A stretch of DNA of 64,000 nucleotides from Streptomyces althioticus (GCA_014649355.1 BMSW01000007.1:124001-188000), one strand, 5' to 3'; positions 8,563-17,117 are shown, counted from the first letter of the stretch. Made by a program: numbers and translations. Notes: a model not told the origin generated them from the sequence alone.

Positions 8563-9308
8563 CGGGCCCCCTGGCGGAGCGGGGCCGCCAGGACCGTCAG
8601 GTCGTCCTCCCGGACCAGGTCGAAGCGGAGGGCCAGGGAGACCAGCGACTCCTTCTTGCCGTTCAGCCGCGGACCCGGCTCCGCCGTCTCGGGGCCGGGC
8701 TTGAGGCGCAGCTTCACCGCCAGGTAGTCGATGTTCCACTGCACCGCGGTGCGGGACGCGGCCGGCCACAGCGGGCGCAGCCGTTCCACCACCTGCTCCA
8801 CCGTGGGCAGCGGCGCGTGCGGCGCCCCGCGCAGCCGCGGCTCGCACAGCGCGGCCAGCACGGCGAAGTACCGCTTGGAGCGGTCCAGGGAGAAGGCGGG
8901 CGCGGTGGCGGCGCCGTCGTCGCAGGCGTCGACGCGGACGTGCTCGTGGCAGGGCGCCCACACCTCCAGCGGCAGCAGGTCGCCGCAGGCCGGCAGCACG
9001 ATCCGGGAGAACTCGAACGGCACCGGCGCGTCCAGGCGGCCCGGCCCGACCTTGATGTGCTCGCCCGCGCCCTCCGGGTTCTCCACGACGTACGTCTGCT
9101 CCCTGCTGAGGTTGCTCAGCAGCCAGAAGGCGCCCTGCGCGGTGATCTCACCCGCTCTGCGGGACACCCCGTCGTGCGCGATGCGCAGGCCGTCGCCCTG
9201 CGGGGCACGGCCGAAGGAGAGGCGCTCGCCGGGCGCCAGACGGAGCCGGCCACGGCGGCCGGAGTCCTCCGGCACGGTCGCCGGAGGTACGACGATGAGG
9301 CTGTACAC
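8559..9308 (-). CDS. FHA domain protein with C-terminal winged-helix-like region
   Basis: 249 residues from the GTG at 9308, which has GGGGGGA six bases upstream; an ATG five codons earlier would put that ribosome site inside the gene. Residues about 20-105 carry the FHA signature residues (LSFGRAPQ, GVSRRAGEI, SNLSREQ), a fold that binds phosphothreonine peptides. Residues about 150-215 (RYFAVLAALCEPRLRG ... VQWNIDYLAVKLRLK) look like the winged-helix region common in streptomycete FHA regulators. It is translationally coupled to the kinase, so it is probably the kinase substrate or reader and may link it to transcription. Confidence 0.88.
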   Translation of the reverse strand: MYSLIVVPPATVPEDSGRRGRLRLAPGERLSFGRAPQGDGLRIAHDGVSRRAGEITAQGAFWLLSNLSREQTYVVENPEGAGEHIKVGPGRLDAPVPFEFSRIVLPACGDLLPLEVWAPCHEHVRVDACDDGAATAPAFSLDRSKRYFAVLAALCEPRLRGAPHAPLPTVEQVVERLRPLWPAASRTAVQWNIDYLAVKLRLKPGPETAEPGPRLNGKKESLVSLALRFDLVREDDLTVLAAPLRQGAR

Positions 9309-9456
9309 GATGCATCCCCCCATGCCTGACAGCTACTCGGCCAGGGTAGAGGGACGCCCCGCCGCCGGACCTCCCCCGATCGGGTGCGACACGGGCGCGC
9401 GGCGGAATTGGCGCGAACCGGACGGGTCCGTCGCCCAGCGCCCCGCCGGAAACACC

Positions 9457-9493
9457 GAGGCCGTGTCCCCCCGCGTGGGGCGGACACGGCCTC
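9457..9493. terminator. Terminator beyond the Pro-rich membrane protein gene
   Basis: Arms 9457-9468 and 9482-9493 (GAGGCCGTGTCC and its complement) with partly paired C/G bases between. It lies just after the stop of the leftward membrane protein gene and upstream of the FHA gene. Confidence 0.7.
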
Positions 9494-9526
9494 GTGGTGG
9501 AACGTCGGCGGGACGGTCTCCCGGGG

Positions 9527-10114
9527 TCAGTACCTCGGGCGCCGGAACCACTCGGCGCTCGCCCGCTTCGCGCAGAACACGATCACCAGGATCGACACGA
9601 CCCAGATGACCAGGCCGAGCAGGTAGAAGGCCAGCGCGAAGAGACCGCTGACGATCGCGAACGAGGCGTAGACGATCGAGCAGACGCGGACCGAGTTGCC
9701 GCCCTTGGCGTACTGGAGCAGGAGGATCAGGCCGAGGATCGCGAAGACGGCGGCCAGACCGGCGAAGAAGACGACGACGCCCTTGCCCAGGTCGGCGTAC
9801 TGCTCGGCCTCGGCCGTGAGGTCCGCCTGGCTCATGGCCTCGTCCCACTGCGCCAGCGCCGCGGCGTAGAAGACAGCGATGACGACGTGTGCGAGCGCGA
9901 TCACGCCGACCATGACCTGCGCGGCGCGCGTGATGCCGGGCATCTGGGTGGGGACGTAACCGCCGCCGTAGGGCTGGCCCACCGGGGGCGCCGACGGGTA
10001 GCCGTATCCGGGCTGGGCGGGCTGGCCGGGCTGCTGGGGGTAGCCGTAGCCGGGGCCGGCCTGGGGCTGCTGGGGCGGCTGCCCGTAGGGGTTGTTCGGG
10101 TCGCCGAAACTCAT
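9527..10114 (-). CDS. Membrane protein with Pro/Gln/Tyr-rich N-terminus
   Basis: 195 residues, ATG start. Residues 1-60 are a flexible Gly/Pro/Gln/Tyr-rich tail with PQQPxxGxGYGYP-type repeats. Four hydrophobic helices follow (about 65-85, 108-130, 138-158, 160-185), with a short acidic loop (QWDEAMSQADLTAEAEQYAD) between the first two. This is a common actinobacterial membrane-protein architecture of unknown role. It is monocistronic and ends in its own hairpin. Confidence 0.88.
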   Translation of the reverse strand: MSFGDPNNPYGQPPQQPQAGPGYGYPQQPGQPAQPGYGYPSAPPVGQPYGGGYVPTQMPGITRAAQVMVGVIALAHVVIAVFYAAALAQWDEAMSQADLTAEAEQYADLGKGVVVFFAGLAAVFAILGLILLLQYAKGGNSVRVCSIVYASFAIVSGLFALAFYLLGLVIWVVSILVIVFCAKRASAEWFRRPRY

Positions 10115-10406
10115 GGCGGTTCTTCCTCCGTTGCGCTTCAGTTGCGGGGACGACGCGAGGCACGGCGCGGAGGAAGTACTACAGATGCGGTCCGTCCCCC
10201 CGGTGCTGCCCGCGGCACTGTGCGTTCATCGTTCTTGACCGTTCCTTTCCTTGTCCAGCGGTACGACATATGTGTTGTGCAAGTGCAACATCGCGATCTT
10301 GCTCGCATTGCCGCCGATGGTGAGCGAATGCCCCGTCCTGGCGTCGCGGCCGACCGGAATGCGGGCTGATTGGAACAGGGGCCCGGTCATCCGCGAGGAT
10401 GGGGTC
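10115..10406. promoter_or_regulatory. Divergent region upstream of folD, with operator-like element
   Basis: A 292-bp gap between the leftward membrane protein gene and folD. It contains TGTTGTGCAAGTGCAACA at 10273-10290: TGTTG/CAACA arms enclosing a TGCAag/TGCAac repeat, in an AT-rich stretch. This is about 120 bp before folD and could be a repressor site, but the cognate factor is unknown. No THF-type riboswitch fold is evident. Confidence 0.35.
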
Positions 10407-11261
10407 ATGACCGCCCAGATTCTCGATGGCAAGGCCACCGCAGCCGAGATCAAGTCCGATCTGACCGCCCGCGTGGCGGCGCTGAAGGAGAAGGGCGTCA
10501 CGCCCGGCCTCGGCACGATCCTCGTGGGGGACGACCCCGGCAGCCAGAAGTACGTCGCCGGCAAGCACCGCGACTGCGCCCAGGTGGGCATCGCCTCGAT
10601 CCAGCGCGAACTGCCCGCCACCGCCACGCAGGAGGAGATCGAGGCGGTCGTCCGCGAGCTGAACGAGGACCCGGCCTGCACCGGCTACATCGTCCAGCTC
10701 CCGCTCCCCAAGGGCATCGACGAGAACCGCATCCTCGAGCTGATGGACCCGGAGAAGGACGCCGACGGCCTCCACCCGATGAACCTCGGCCGTCTCGTCC
10801 TCAACGAGCCCGCCCCGCTGCCCTGCACGCCGAACGGCATCATCACCCTGCTGCGCCGACACGGCGTGGAGATCAAGGGCGCCGAGGTCGTGGTCGTCGG
10901 GCGCGGTGTCACCATCGGCCGTCCGATGCCGCTGCTGCTGACCCGGCGCAGCGAGAACGCCACCGTGACCCAGTGCCACACCGGCACCCGCGACCTGTCC
11001 GCGCACCTCAAGCGCGCGGACATCGTCATCGCGGCGGCCGGCAGCGCCCACCTGATCCGCCCCGAGGACGTCAAGCCGGGCGCGGCCGTCCTGGACGTCG
11101 GCGTCTCCCGCAGCGCCGAGGGCAAGATCGTCGGCGACGTCCACCCGGGCGTGGCCGAGGTGGCCGGCTGGGTCGCTCCCAACCCCGGCGGCGTCGGCCC
11201 GATGACCCGGGCGCAGCTGCTCGTCAACGTGGTCGAGGCGGCGGAGCGCAGTGTCGGCTGA
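10407..11261 (+). CDS. folD: Bifunctional methylene-THF dehydrogenase / methenyl-THF cyclohydrolase
   Basis: 284 residues, normal for FolD. It interconverts 5,10-methylene-THF and 10-formyl-THF, supplying the formyl donor used by PurN and PurH encoded in this window. The ATG at 10407 gives MTAQILDGKATAAEI, the family N-terminus. Seen: catalytic Lys motif SQKYVAGKHRDC, folate-site GYIVQLPLPKG, NADP-binding VVVGRGVTIGRP and the C-terminal signature NPGGVGPMTRAQLL. The DUF3017 gene starts 11 bases before its stop, so the two are co-translated. Confidence 0.98.
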   Translation: MTAQILDGKATAAEIKSDLTARVAALKEKGVTPGLGTILVGDDPGSQKYVAGKHRDCAQVGIASIQRELPATATQEEIEAVVRELNEDPACTGYIVQLPLPKGIDENRILELMDPEKDADGLHPMNLGRLVLNEPAPLPCTPNGIITLLRRHGVEIKGAEVVVVGRGVTIGRPMPLLLTRRSENATVTQCHTGTRDLSAHLKRADIVIAAAGSAHLIRPEDVKPGAAVLDVGVSRSAEGKIVGDVHPGVAEVAGWVAPNPGGVGPMTRAQLLVNVVEAAERSVG

Positions 11262-11757
11262 GCGGAAGGCACCGGCCGCCCCCGAGGCGCCCGCGACGGA
11301 GGAGGCCCCCGAGGACGTCACCGTGCGCGACGCGGTCAGCGCGCCCGACGCCGAGGGCGCCCCGCGCCGCGCCACCCGCAGGTTCCCGCTGTTCACGCGG
11401 GACACCGCGCGCCCCGAGGGCGGCGGCCGCGCGGCTCCCGGCGACGCCCCCGCGCCCGCCCGGCAGTGGCCGATCCTGGCCGTGCTGCTCACCGTGGGTC
11501 TGGGCCTGCTGCTGACGGCGCTGGACGTGTTCCGGGTCGGGCTGCTGGTGATCGGCGCGGCGCTGGTGGCCGGGGCGGTGCTCCGGTGGGCGGTGCCGGA
11601 CGTCGGCATGCTCGCCGTGCGCTCCCGCTTCACCGACATCGTCACCTACGGCGGTCTCGGCCTGGTGATCGTGCTGCTGGCGCTGATGATGCAGCCGGAT
11701 CCGCTGCTGCGGTTCCCGTGGCTGCAGGACATGCTGCACTTCACGGTCGACAGCTAG
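11251..11757 (+). CDS. DUF3017 membrane protein
   Basis: 168 residues from GTG at 11251, overlapping the end of folD by 11 bases. Residues 1-65 are polar, Ala/Pro/Glu-rich and disordered. Three hydrophobic segments follow: PILAVLLTVGLGLLLTALDV, VGLLVIGAALVAGAVLRWAV and IVTYGGLGLVIVLLALMM. The DUF3017 family is typically encoded right after folD in actinobacteria (known association); its function is unknown. Confidence 0.9.
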   Translation: MSAERKAPAAPEAPATEEAPEDVTVRDAVSAPDAEGAPRRATRRFPLFTRDTARPEGGGRAAPGDAPAPARQWPILAVLLTVGLGLLLTALDVFRVGLLVIGAALVAGAVLRWAVPDVGMLAVRSRFTDIVTYGGLGLVIVLLALMMQPDPLLRFPWLQDMLHFTVDS

Positions 11758-11789
11758 GACCGGCCCGGCCGCCCGGGCGACGGACGCAA

Positions 11790-11829
11790 CGGCGGCCCGT
11801 CCACACCCCCGTGAGAGGACGGGCCGCCG
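11790..11829 (+). terminator. Terminator of the folD operon
   Basis: Arms 11790-11802 and 11817-11829 (CGGCGGCCCGTCC and its complement) form a perfect 13-bp stem with a 14-base loop, 33 bases after the DUF3017 stop. Confidence 0.75.
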
Positions 11830-12301
11830 CCGCGCACCACGTTCCTGCACGGCGGACGGCCCGATCAACGGAGGCCCGGCCGCTGTGGCACGGAAGTAAC
11901 CGTTCCGGTACGCGCCCCGGAATCCCCGTACACCCTTGCGATGACCCCGGCACCAGTTCGCGACACGGATGACCGCGCAGGGGTGATGTGGCCGCGGACA
12001 CCTCCGCGTCCGGGCGCCGGGGTGGTAGGACAGGAGGACGGTAGGACGGTCATACCGGTCCGGTCCGCGCGGGCCGCGGGTTCCGGGGTTCCGTTCGGCC
12101 GGGGGGCCGGCCGGTGGGACACTGGAGCGCAAGCGACTGGGCGTGCAGCGCCGCACGCGCCCTGTTGCTCCCGTGCGCCCCCACCCCGGGAACTGAGACC
12201 CGTCCCGGTGGCATCCCTGTGGGTAGCCAGACGGGACGTGGCAGTGGGCACCATGCGCGAGGGAAACACCAGCACGAACCGGGGGGAAGAGGGGGAGAGC
12301 A
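11830..12301 (+). promoter_or_regulatory. 472-bp gap upstream of the XRE/DUF2690 gene
   Basis: Composition and third-position pattern do not support a gene on either strand. GGTAGGAC-type repeats occur near 12024-12050 (two TAGGAC copies). The only firm element is the long purine-rich ribosome site (AGAGGGGGAGAGCA) just before 12302. No tRNA or riboswitch fold recognised. Confidence 0.3.
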
Positions 12302-13399
12302 ATGCCTCGTTGGAAGGCTTTGCCGGATGAACTCGATCCGCAGATCAGGGAGTTCACCAGTCAGCTCAGGCGGCTGGTGGACCGCAGCGGGCTGAGCGTG
12401 GCGTCGGTCGCCGACCGCACGGGCTACAGCAAGACGTCCTGGGAGCGCTATCTGAACGGCCGGCTGCTCGCGCCGAAGGGCGCGATCGTGGCGCTGGCCG
12501 AGGTCACCGGGACCAACCCGGTGCACCTGACCACCATGTGGGAGCTCGCCGAGCGCGCCTGGAGCCGCTCGGAGATGCGGCACGACATGACCATGGAGGC
12601 GATCCGGATCTCGCAGGCGCGCGCCGCGCTGAGCGAGCTGGCCGGGCCGCCGTCGGGCGGAGGCGGCCGCTCCCGCGGCGGCGGGGCCCGCACGGGGGTC
12701 GCCGGTCCCGCCGGGGTGTCGCCGAGCGTGCCGCCGCAGCCGACCGCCACCGACGTGCGCGACGCGTCGGGCAGCGGCAACTCCTGGGGGGTCGCGCATC
12801 CGGACGCCGGTCACCCGGGGGCGTACGGCCCCGGAGCGCCCGCGGCGGGCGGGTACGGCCCGCCGCCCGCGGAGCCGTCGGGCCAGGCCGGTGGTCCCGG
12901 CCGTCCCACGGGCAAGCGGCGCACGGCGATGTTCCTCGTCGGCGCCCTCGGCGCGCTGGTGGTGGTCGCCGCCGGGCTGTACGTCACCGAGACCCAGGGC
13001 GACAAGAAGGAGGCCAGGCCCTCCCCGTCGCCCAGCGTCACCAAGGAGGCGCAGCTGCCTCCCGGCGTGAAGTGCAGCGGCAAGAGCTGCGCCGGCAAGG
13101 ACGCCGAGGTGATGGGGTGCAGCGGCGACCTGGTCACCACGGCCGGCTCCGCGGTCGTCGGCGCCACCACCGTCGAGGTCCGCTACAGCGAGGTCTGCGC
13201 CGCCGCGTGGGGGCGCATCACGCAGGCCACGCAGGGCGACACCGTCGAGATCAGCTCGGGCGCGTCCCGGCAGACCGACTCGGTCGACGCGCCGGGCGAC
13301 ACGGTCGCCTACACGATGATGGTGCCGGTCGCCTCCGCGACGGAGGCGAAGGCCTGCGCGGTGCTGGCCGCGACGGGCGAGAAGAGCTGCACCGACTGA
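12302..13399 (+). CDS. Membrane-tethered XRE-type HTH protein with extracellular DUF2690-like domain
   Basis: 365 residues. Residues about 12-65 are an XRE helix-turn-helix (VASVADRTGYSKTSWERYLN). A Gly/Pro-rich linker leads to one transmembrane helix at about residue 209-228 (MFLVGALGALVVVAAGLYV). The outer domain (about 255-365) has five Cys (VKCSGKSCAGKDAEVMGCSG ... SEVCAAAW ... KSCTD), the pattern of DUF2690. So the protein appears to have a DNA-binding domain inside and a Cys-rich domain outside. The ATG follows an exceptionally strong ribosome site. Signal and target are unknown. Confidence 0.88.
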   Translation: MPRWKALPDELDPQIREFTSQLRRLVDRSGLSVASVADRTGYSKTSWERYLNGRLLAPKGAIVALAEVTGTNPVHLTTMWELAERAWSRSEMRHDMTMEAIRISQARAALSELAGPPSGGGGRSRGGGARTGVAGPAGVSPSVPPQPTATDVRDASGSGNSWGVAHPDAGHPGAYGPGAPAAGGYGPPPAEPSGQAGGPGRPTGKRRTAMFLVGALGALVVVAAGLYVTETQGDKKEARPSPSPSVTKEAQLPPGVKCSGKSCAGKDAEVMGCSGDLVTTAGSAVVGATTVEVRYSEVCAAAWGRITQATQGDTVEISSGASRQTDSVDAPGDTVAYTMMVPVASATEAKACAVLAATGEKSCTD

Positions 13400-13762
13400 C
13401 GGTCCGGCCGCTCCCCGGGGGCGGCCGGACCCCGGCCACCGGCCCCGCCGGGCCGGGGGTGGCCGATTCCCTCGCGCGAGTAGGCCGTACGGGTCGTGAC
13501 ATGTGAGGGAAGCGTGGTGACGTGAATGCGGCCGCGTGGGGCGGGCACGCGAGAAGTACCCCCACGGGATACCGGCACGGTCGGTCCCGGACGGCGGCCG
13601 CCCCGCCCTCACCTCTCCCGGACGGAGCGGCCGCCCCCTCTTCTCTCTCACCTCGCCGCCGCACTCGGTTACCCGCGTGCGTGCGCGGTCACTCTGTGGG
13701 ACGGGCCACAGGGAGCCCGGCCGTACGGGCCGGCGGATGCGCGATAGCCTGACCGCTGGATC

Positions 13763-13806
13763 TCTCTTGACGCCAAGAGATCGATCATTCGAACCGGTGA
13801 TCGATC
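13763..13806. promoter_or_regulatory. Double palindrome in the mdh promoter
   Basis: TCTCTTGACGCCAAGAGA (13763-13780) is a near-perfect 18-bp palindrome with only the central pair off. It abuts a second inverted repeat, GATCGATCA (13779-13787) and TGATCGATC (13798-13806) around a 10-base loop. TAGCCT at 13745-13750 is a possible -10, which would put both elements just downstream of the transcription start, as for a repressor. The rest of the 13400-13897 gap shows no gene or RNA that I recognise. Confidence 0.55.
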
Positions 13807-13897
13807 ATCGTGGCGGCCACCGGTCACGAGCCGGAGCGGGGATCCCGCACCAGGGGGCAGGGACCGCCCCACCGCCAGCTGTCATACGGAGAACGCC

Positions 13898-14887
13898 ATG
13901 ACCCGCACTCCCGTGAACGTCACCGTCACCGGCGCGGCCGGCCAGATCGGTTACGCCCTGCTCTTCCGCATCGCCTCCGGCCAGCTGCTCGGCGCGGACG
14001 TGCCGGTCAAGCTGCGCCTGCTGGAGATCACCCCGGCGCTCAAGGCCGCCGAGGGCACCGCCATGGAGCTGGACGACTGCGCGTTCCCGCTGCTGCAGGG
14101 CATCGACATCACGGACGACCCGAACGTGGCCTTCGACGGCGCCAACGTCGGCCTCCTCGTCGGCGCCCGGCCGCGGACCAAGGGCATGGAGCGCGGTGAC
14201 CTCCTCGAGGCCAACGGCGGCATCTTCAAGCCGCAGGGCAAGGCCATCAACGACCACGCCGCGGACGACGTGCGCATCCTGGTCGTCGGCAACCCGGCCA
14301 ACACCAACGCCCTGATCGCCCAGGCCGCCGCCCCGGACGTCCCGGCCGAGCGCTTCACCGCCATGACCCGCCTGGACCACAACCGCGCGCTGACCCAGCT
14401 CGCGAAGAAGACGGGCTCCACGGTCGCAGACATCAAGCGCCTGACCATCTGGGGCAACCACTCCGCCACCCAGTACCCGGACATCTTCCACGCCACCATC
14501 GCCGGCAAGAACGCCGCCGAGGTCGTCAACGACGAGAAGTGGCTGGCCGAGGACTTCATCCCGACCGTCGCCAAGCGCGGCGCCGCCATCATCGAGGCCC
14601 GCGGCGCCTCGTCGGCCGCCTCCGCCGCCAACGCGGCCATCGACCACGTCTACTCCTGGGTCAACGGCACCCCGGAGGGCGACTGGGTCTCCATGGGCAT
14701 CCCGTCCGACGGCTCCTACGGCGTCCCCGAGGGCCTCATCTCCTCCTTCCCGGTCACCGTGAAGGACGGCGCGTACGAGATCGTCCAGGGCCTGGAGATC
14801 AACGAGTTCTCCCGCACCCGCATCGACGCCTCCGTCAAGGAGCTCGAGGAGGAGCGCGAGGCGGTCCGCTCCCTCGGCCTCATCTGA
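13898..14887 (+). CDS. mdh: Malate dehydrogenase
   Basis: 329 residues, normal for the type-1 MDH of actinobacteria. It oxidises malate to oxaloacetate with NAD+ in the TCA cycle, the step after the succinate dehydrogenase/fumarase reactions. Seen: NAD-binding GAAGQIGYALLFRIASG, the AMELDDCAFPLL segment, substrate-binding MTRLDHNRALTQLA and catalytic His in WGNHSATQYPD. ATG preceded by GGAG at 9 bases. Monocistronic, with the palindromic elements about 100 bp upstream and a strong hairpin after the stop. Confidence 0.98.
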   Translation: MTRTPVNVTVTGAAGQIGYALLFRIASGQLLGADVPVKLRLLEITPALKAAEGTAMELDDCAFPLLQGIDITDDPNVAFDGANVGLLVGARPRTKGMERGDLLEANGGIFKPQGKAINDHAADDVRILVVGNPANTNALIAQAAAPDVPAERFTAMTRLDHNRALTQLAKKTGSTVADIKRLTIWGNHSATQYPDIFHATIAGKNAAEVVNDEKWLAEDFIPTVAKRGAAIIEARGASSAASAANAAIDHVYSWVNGTPEGDWVSMGIPSDGSYGVPEGLISSFPVTVKDGAYEIVQGLEINEFSRTRIDASVKELEEEREAVRSLGLI

Positions 14888-14906
14888 ACCCGGCCACCAC
14901 GGCCTT

Positions 14907-14947
14907 CGCGGGGCCCCGTACCGGTTCGTCCGGTACGGGGCCCCGCG
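14907..14947 (+). terminator. Terminator of mdh
   Basis: Arms 14907-14924 and 14930-14947 form a perfect 18-bp stem around TTCGT, 19 bases after the mdh stop. Confidence 0.88.
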
Positions 14948-15068
14948 CGTCGTGCGATCCCGTCAACCCCTGTGGCCGATCCGGTTCGCACCCGCCCGCC
15001 CTTCCCCTATGCTGATGCCCCGTCACTCCGCGTGGTGGTGACGTCCGTCCGCGTATCGGGGGATCCGC

Positions 15069-16751
15069 GTGAGCACTGCCTTCGTACCCCAGCAGCCACA
15101 GCACCCGGGTGGGACGCCCGACGGTCCGCCGCCCGTGCCCCCGTACGCCAGTGAGGCCTCCCGGCTGCTGTGCGCGGGGACCTACCTGAATGCCGACTAC
15201 CGCGACCGGGTGATCGAGGAGCTCTACCTCAACGAACAGCGGGTCGTCGCGCCCTCGCTGGGCTTCGACGCGGCCCGCGTCCTCGCGCACGCGCTGCGCG
15301 CGCGGCGGCTGGAGATGCTGTGGGCGGGCGCGGTCGCCGGGCTGTGGATCGTCGGCGCGTTGGTCAGCGGCGGCCTGCTCGCCTACTTCCTGATCCCCAG
15401 TGTGCTGCTCGCCGTCGCACCCCGGGTGCCCGACGCCGCCGAGCCCCTGGTCCGCTGGAGCGGCCGCGTCCTCACCGCGTTCCTCCTGTACATCCTCGGC
15501 GTCGCCGCCTTCGGCGGGGCGGACGGCGGCTCCGGGTACGAGTCCGCCTACGCATCCGGCGGTGACAACCCGCTGAGCGGGATCAGCGACGGCATCGCGG
15601 GGAGCGCCGAACCCTGGCAGGCATGGTTCGGGATCGGCGCGCTCGTGGTGATCGGCCTGTGCGTGGCGGGACGGCGTGACCAGTTCGCCCGCGTCCTCGC
15701 CGAGGAACTCTCCAGGGAGCGCTTCCCCGACGCCGCCGGCGACCGCGCCGAGGGGTCCGGCGGGCAGCGCCTGCGGAGGCTGATCCAGCGCATCCGGCTC
15801 GAGCAGCACACGCCGCTCGTCATGTATCACGAGGCGCACCCTTTCTGCGGGGCGGGAACGCGGCGCGACACCTGGGTGCTCGCCGTCGAACTGCGGCCCG
15901 ACGAGGACGCGGACCAGCAGCCGCTGAGCAACAGGGCCATCCTCGACCGGGTCAGGCCCCTCATCGAGCAGCTGCGCGTTCCGGCCGAACACGCGGGCCC
16001 CGGCGTACGGGACCGGCTGCGGCGGCTGGAGATCGACGAGTGCGTGTTCCTGCCCGTCGAAGGGCTGCGGCACCGCGACGAGGCGCCGTACGCGCCGGAG
16101 GACTTCGAGCAGCACCGGACGCGGGCCGTCGAGGAGGGCGGCGAGAAGCGGAGGCACTTCCTGCGCATCCGCGTCGGAGGCTGGGAGGAGGAGCTCGTCG
16201 TCACCGTCCACGTCCGCGTCCACACCCAGGGCCGGATGCTGACGCTGGAGATCGCACCGCACGTCCTGCTGCCGGTGCGCGCGGACTTCAAGGACGCCGA
16301 CCGTGCCTTCCAGGACGCCCGAGACGACCGGACGGGCCGGATCGCCGGCGCCGCCGTCCTGGTGCCCCGCTCCGCCGGTGAAGCACTGATCACACTCGGC
16401 CGGGGCCTGCCCTTCGCGTGGCGGCTGCTGACCGGCGGCCACGCCCACGCGCTGCCCGACGGGCCCGCCCTGTCCGTGCGGGAGCTGGCCTCGGCGCCCG
16501 CCGGATCCACGTTCCAGGACATGGACGTCGCCCGGTACCTGCGCAGCGTGCAGGACCGTGTCAGCCGCGGGGTGCGGCTGGCGCTGGGCGAAGCCGGCTA
16601 CGAGACCGGCGAGTTCGTGCAGAAGATCGTCAACATCAGCGGCGGCGCGGTGCACATCGGGCGCGCCGACAACTCGTCGTTCGCCTTCGGCGGCCACGCG
16701 CGCGCACAGACCACGACCGGCGGCCCCGCGCCGCGGAGGGGATCCGACTGA
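15069..16751 (+). CDS. Unrecognised membrane protein ending in the IGRADNSSFAFG motif
   Basis: 560 residues from GTG at 15069. Residues 1-75 are Pro-rich, then soluble; hydrophobic segments lie at about 83-120 (two), 138-155 and 180-197. Residues about 200-520 form a soluble, mixed-charge domain with no motif I know (LYLNEQRVVAPSLGFDAARV near the N-terminus is distinctive). The C-terminus carries VHIGRADNSSFAFGGHARAQ (core at residues 530-541), which recurs at the N-terminus of the next protein. The next ATG begins two bases after its stop, so they are one operon. Function unknown. Confidence 0.85.
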   Translation: MSTAFVPQQPQHPGGTPDGPPPVPPYASEASRLLCAGTYLNADYRDRVIEELYLNEQRVVAPSLGFDAARVLAHALRARRLEMLWAGAVAGLWIVGALVSGGLLAYFLIPSVLLAVAPRVPDAAEPLVRWSGRVLTAFLLYILGVAAFGGADGGSGYESAYASGGDNPLSGISDGIAGSAEPWQAWFGIGALVVIGLCVAGRRDQFARVLAEELSRERFPDAAGDRAEGSGGQRLRRLIQRIRLEQHTPLVMYHEAHPFCGAGTRRDTWVLAVELRPDEDADQQPLSNRAILDRVRPLIEQLRVPAEHAGPGVRDRLRRLEIDECVFLPVEGLRHRDEAPYAPEDFEQHRTRAVEEGGEKRRHFLRIRVGGWEEELVVTVHVRVHTQGRMLTLEIAPHVLLPVRADFKDADRAFQDARDDRTGRIAGAAVLVPRSAGEALITLGRGLPFAWRLLTGGHAHALPDGPALSVRELASAPAGSTFQDMDVARYLRSVQDRVSRGVRLALGEAGYETGEFVQKIVNISGGAVHIGRADNSSFAFGGHARAQTTTGGPAPRRGSD

Positions 16752-16753
16752 CC

Positions 16754-17107
16754 ATGGCAACCGACGAACCGAACGTCAGCATCGGCCGCGCCGACAACTC
16801 CTCCTTCGCCTTCGGCGCCAACGCCCGCGCCGAGACGCACAACACCACGGCCCCGGCGCGCGACGAGACCGCCGAGCAGCTGCTGGCCGCCGTGCGGGAA
16901 CTGCGCGAGGACCTCGCCCGGCTGCGGGAGAACGAGCAGGTCGCGCGGCTGGACTCCACCCTCGCCGACACCGAGGAGGAGATCACCCGCACCGGAACCG
17001 CCGGCGAGAGCCGCGTACAGCGGCTGCGCGAGGCGCTCACGGACGCCCAGAGCGTCCTGACCCTGTTCTCGTCGGCCGGGGCCGTCGCCGGGCTGCTGGG
17101 GATGTGA
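16754..17107 (+). CDS. Small coiled-coil protein starting with the IGRADNSSFAFG motif
   Basis: 117 residues, ATG at 16754. Residues 9-27 (SIGRADNSSFAFGANARAE) repeat the C-terminal motif of the upstream membrane protein. Residues about 38-105 are heptad-like and charged (LLAAVRELREDLARLRENEQ ... EEEITRTGTAGESRVQRLRE), ending in a hydrophobic tail (VLTLFSSAGAVAGLLGM). It resembles small actinobacterial families of unknown function (a DUF5955-like look, from memory). The shared motif suggests homotypic interaction with the upstream protein; this is inference. Confidence 0.82.
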   Translation: MATDEPNVSIGRADNSSFAFGANARAETHNTTAPARDETAEQLLAAVRELREDLARLRENEQVARLDSTLADTEEEITRTGTAGESRVQRLREALTDAQSVLTLFSSAGAVAGLLGM

Positions 17108-17117
17108 GAGGGGCGCC

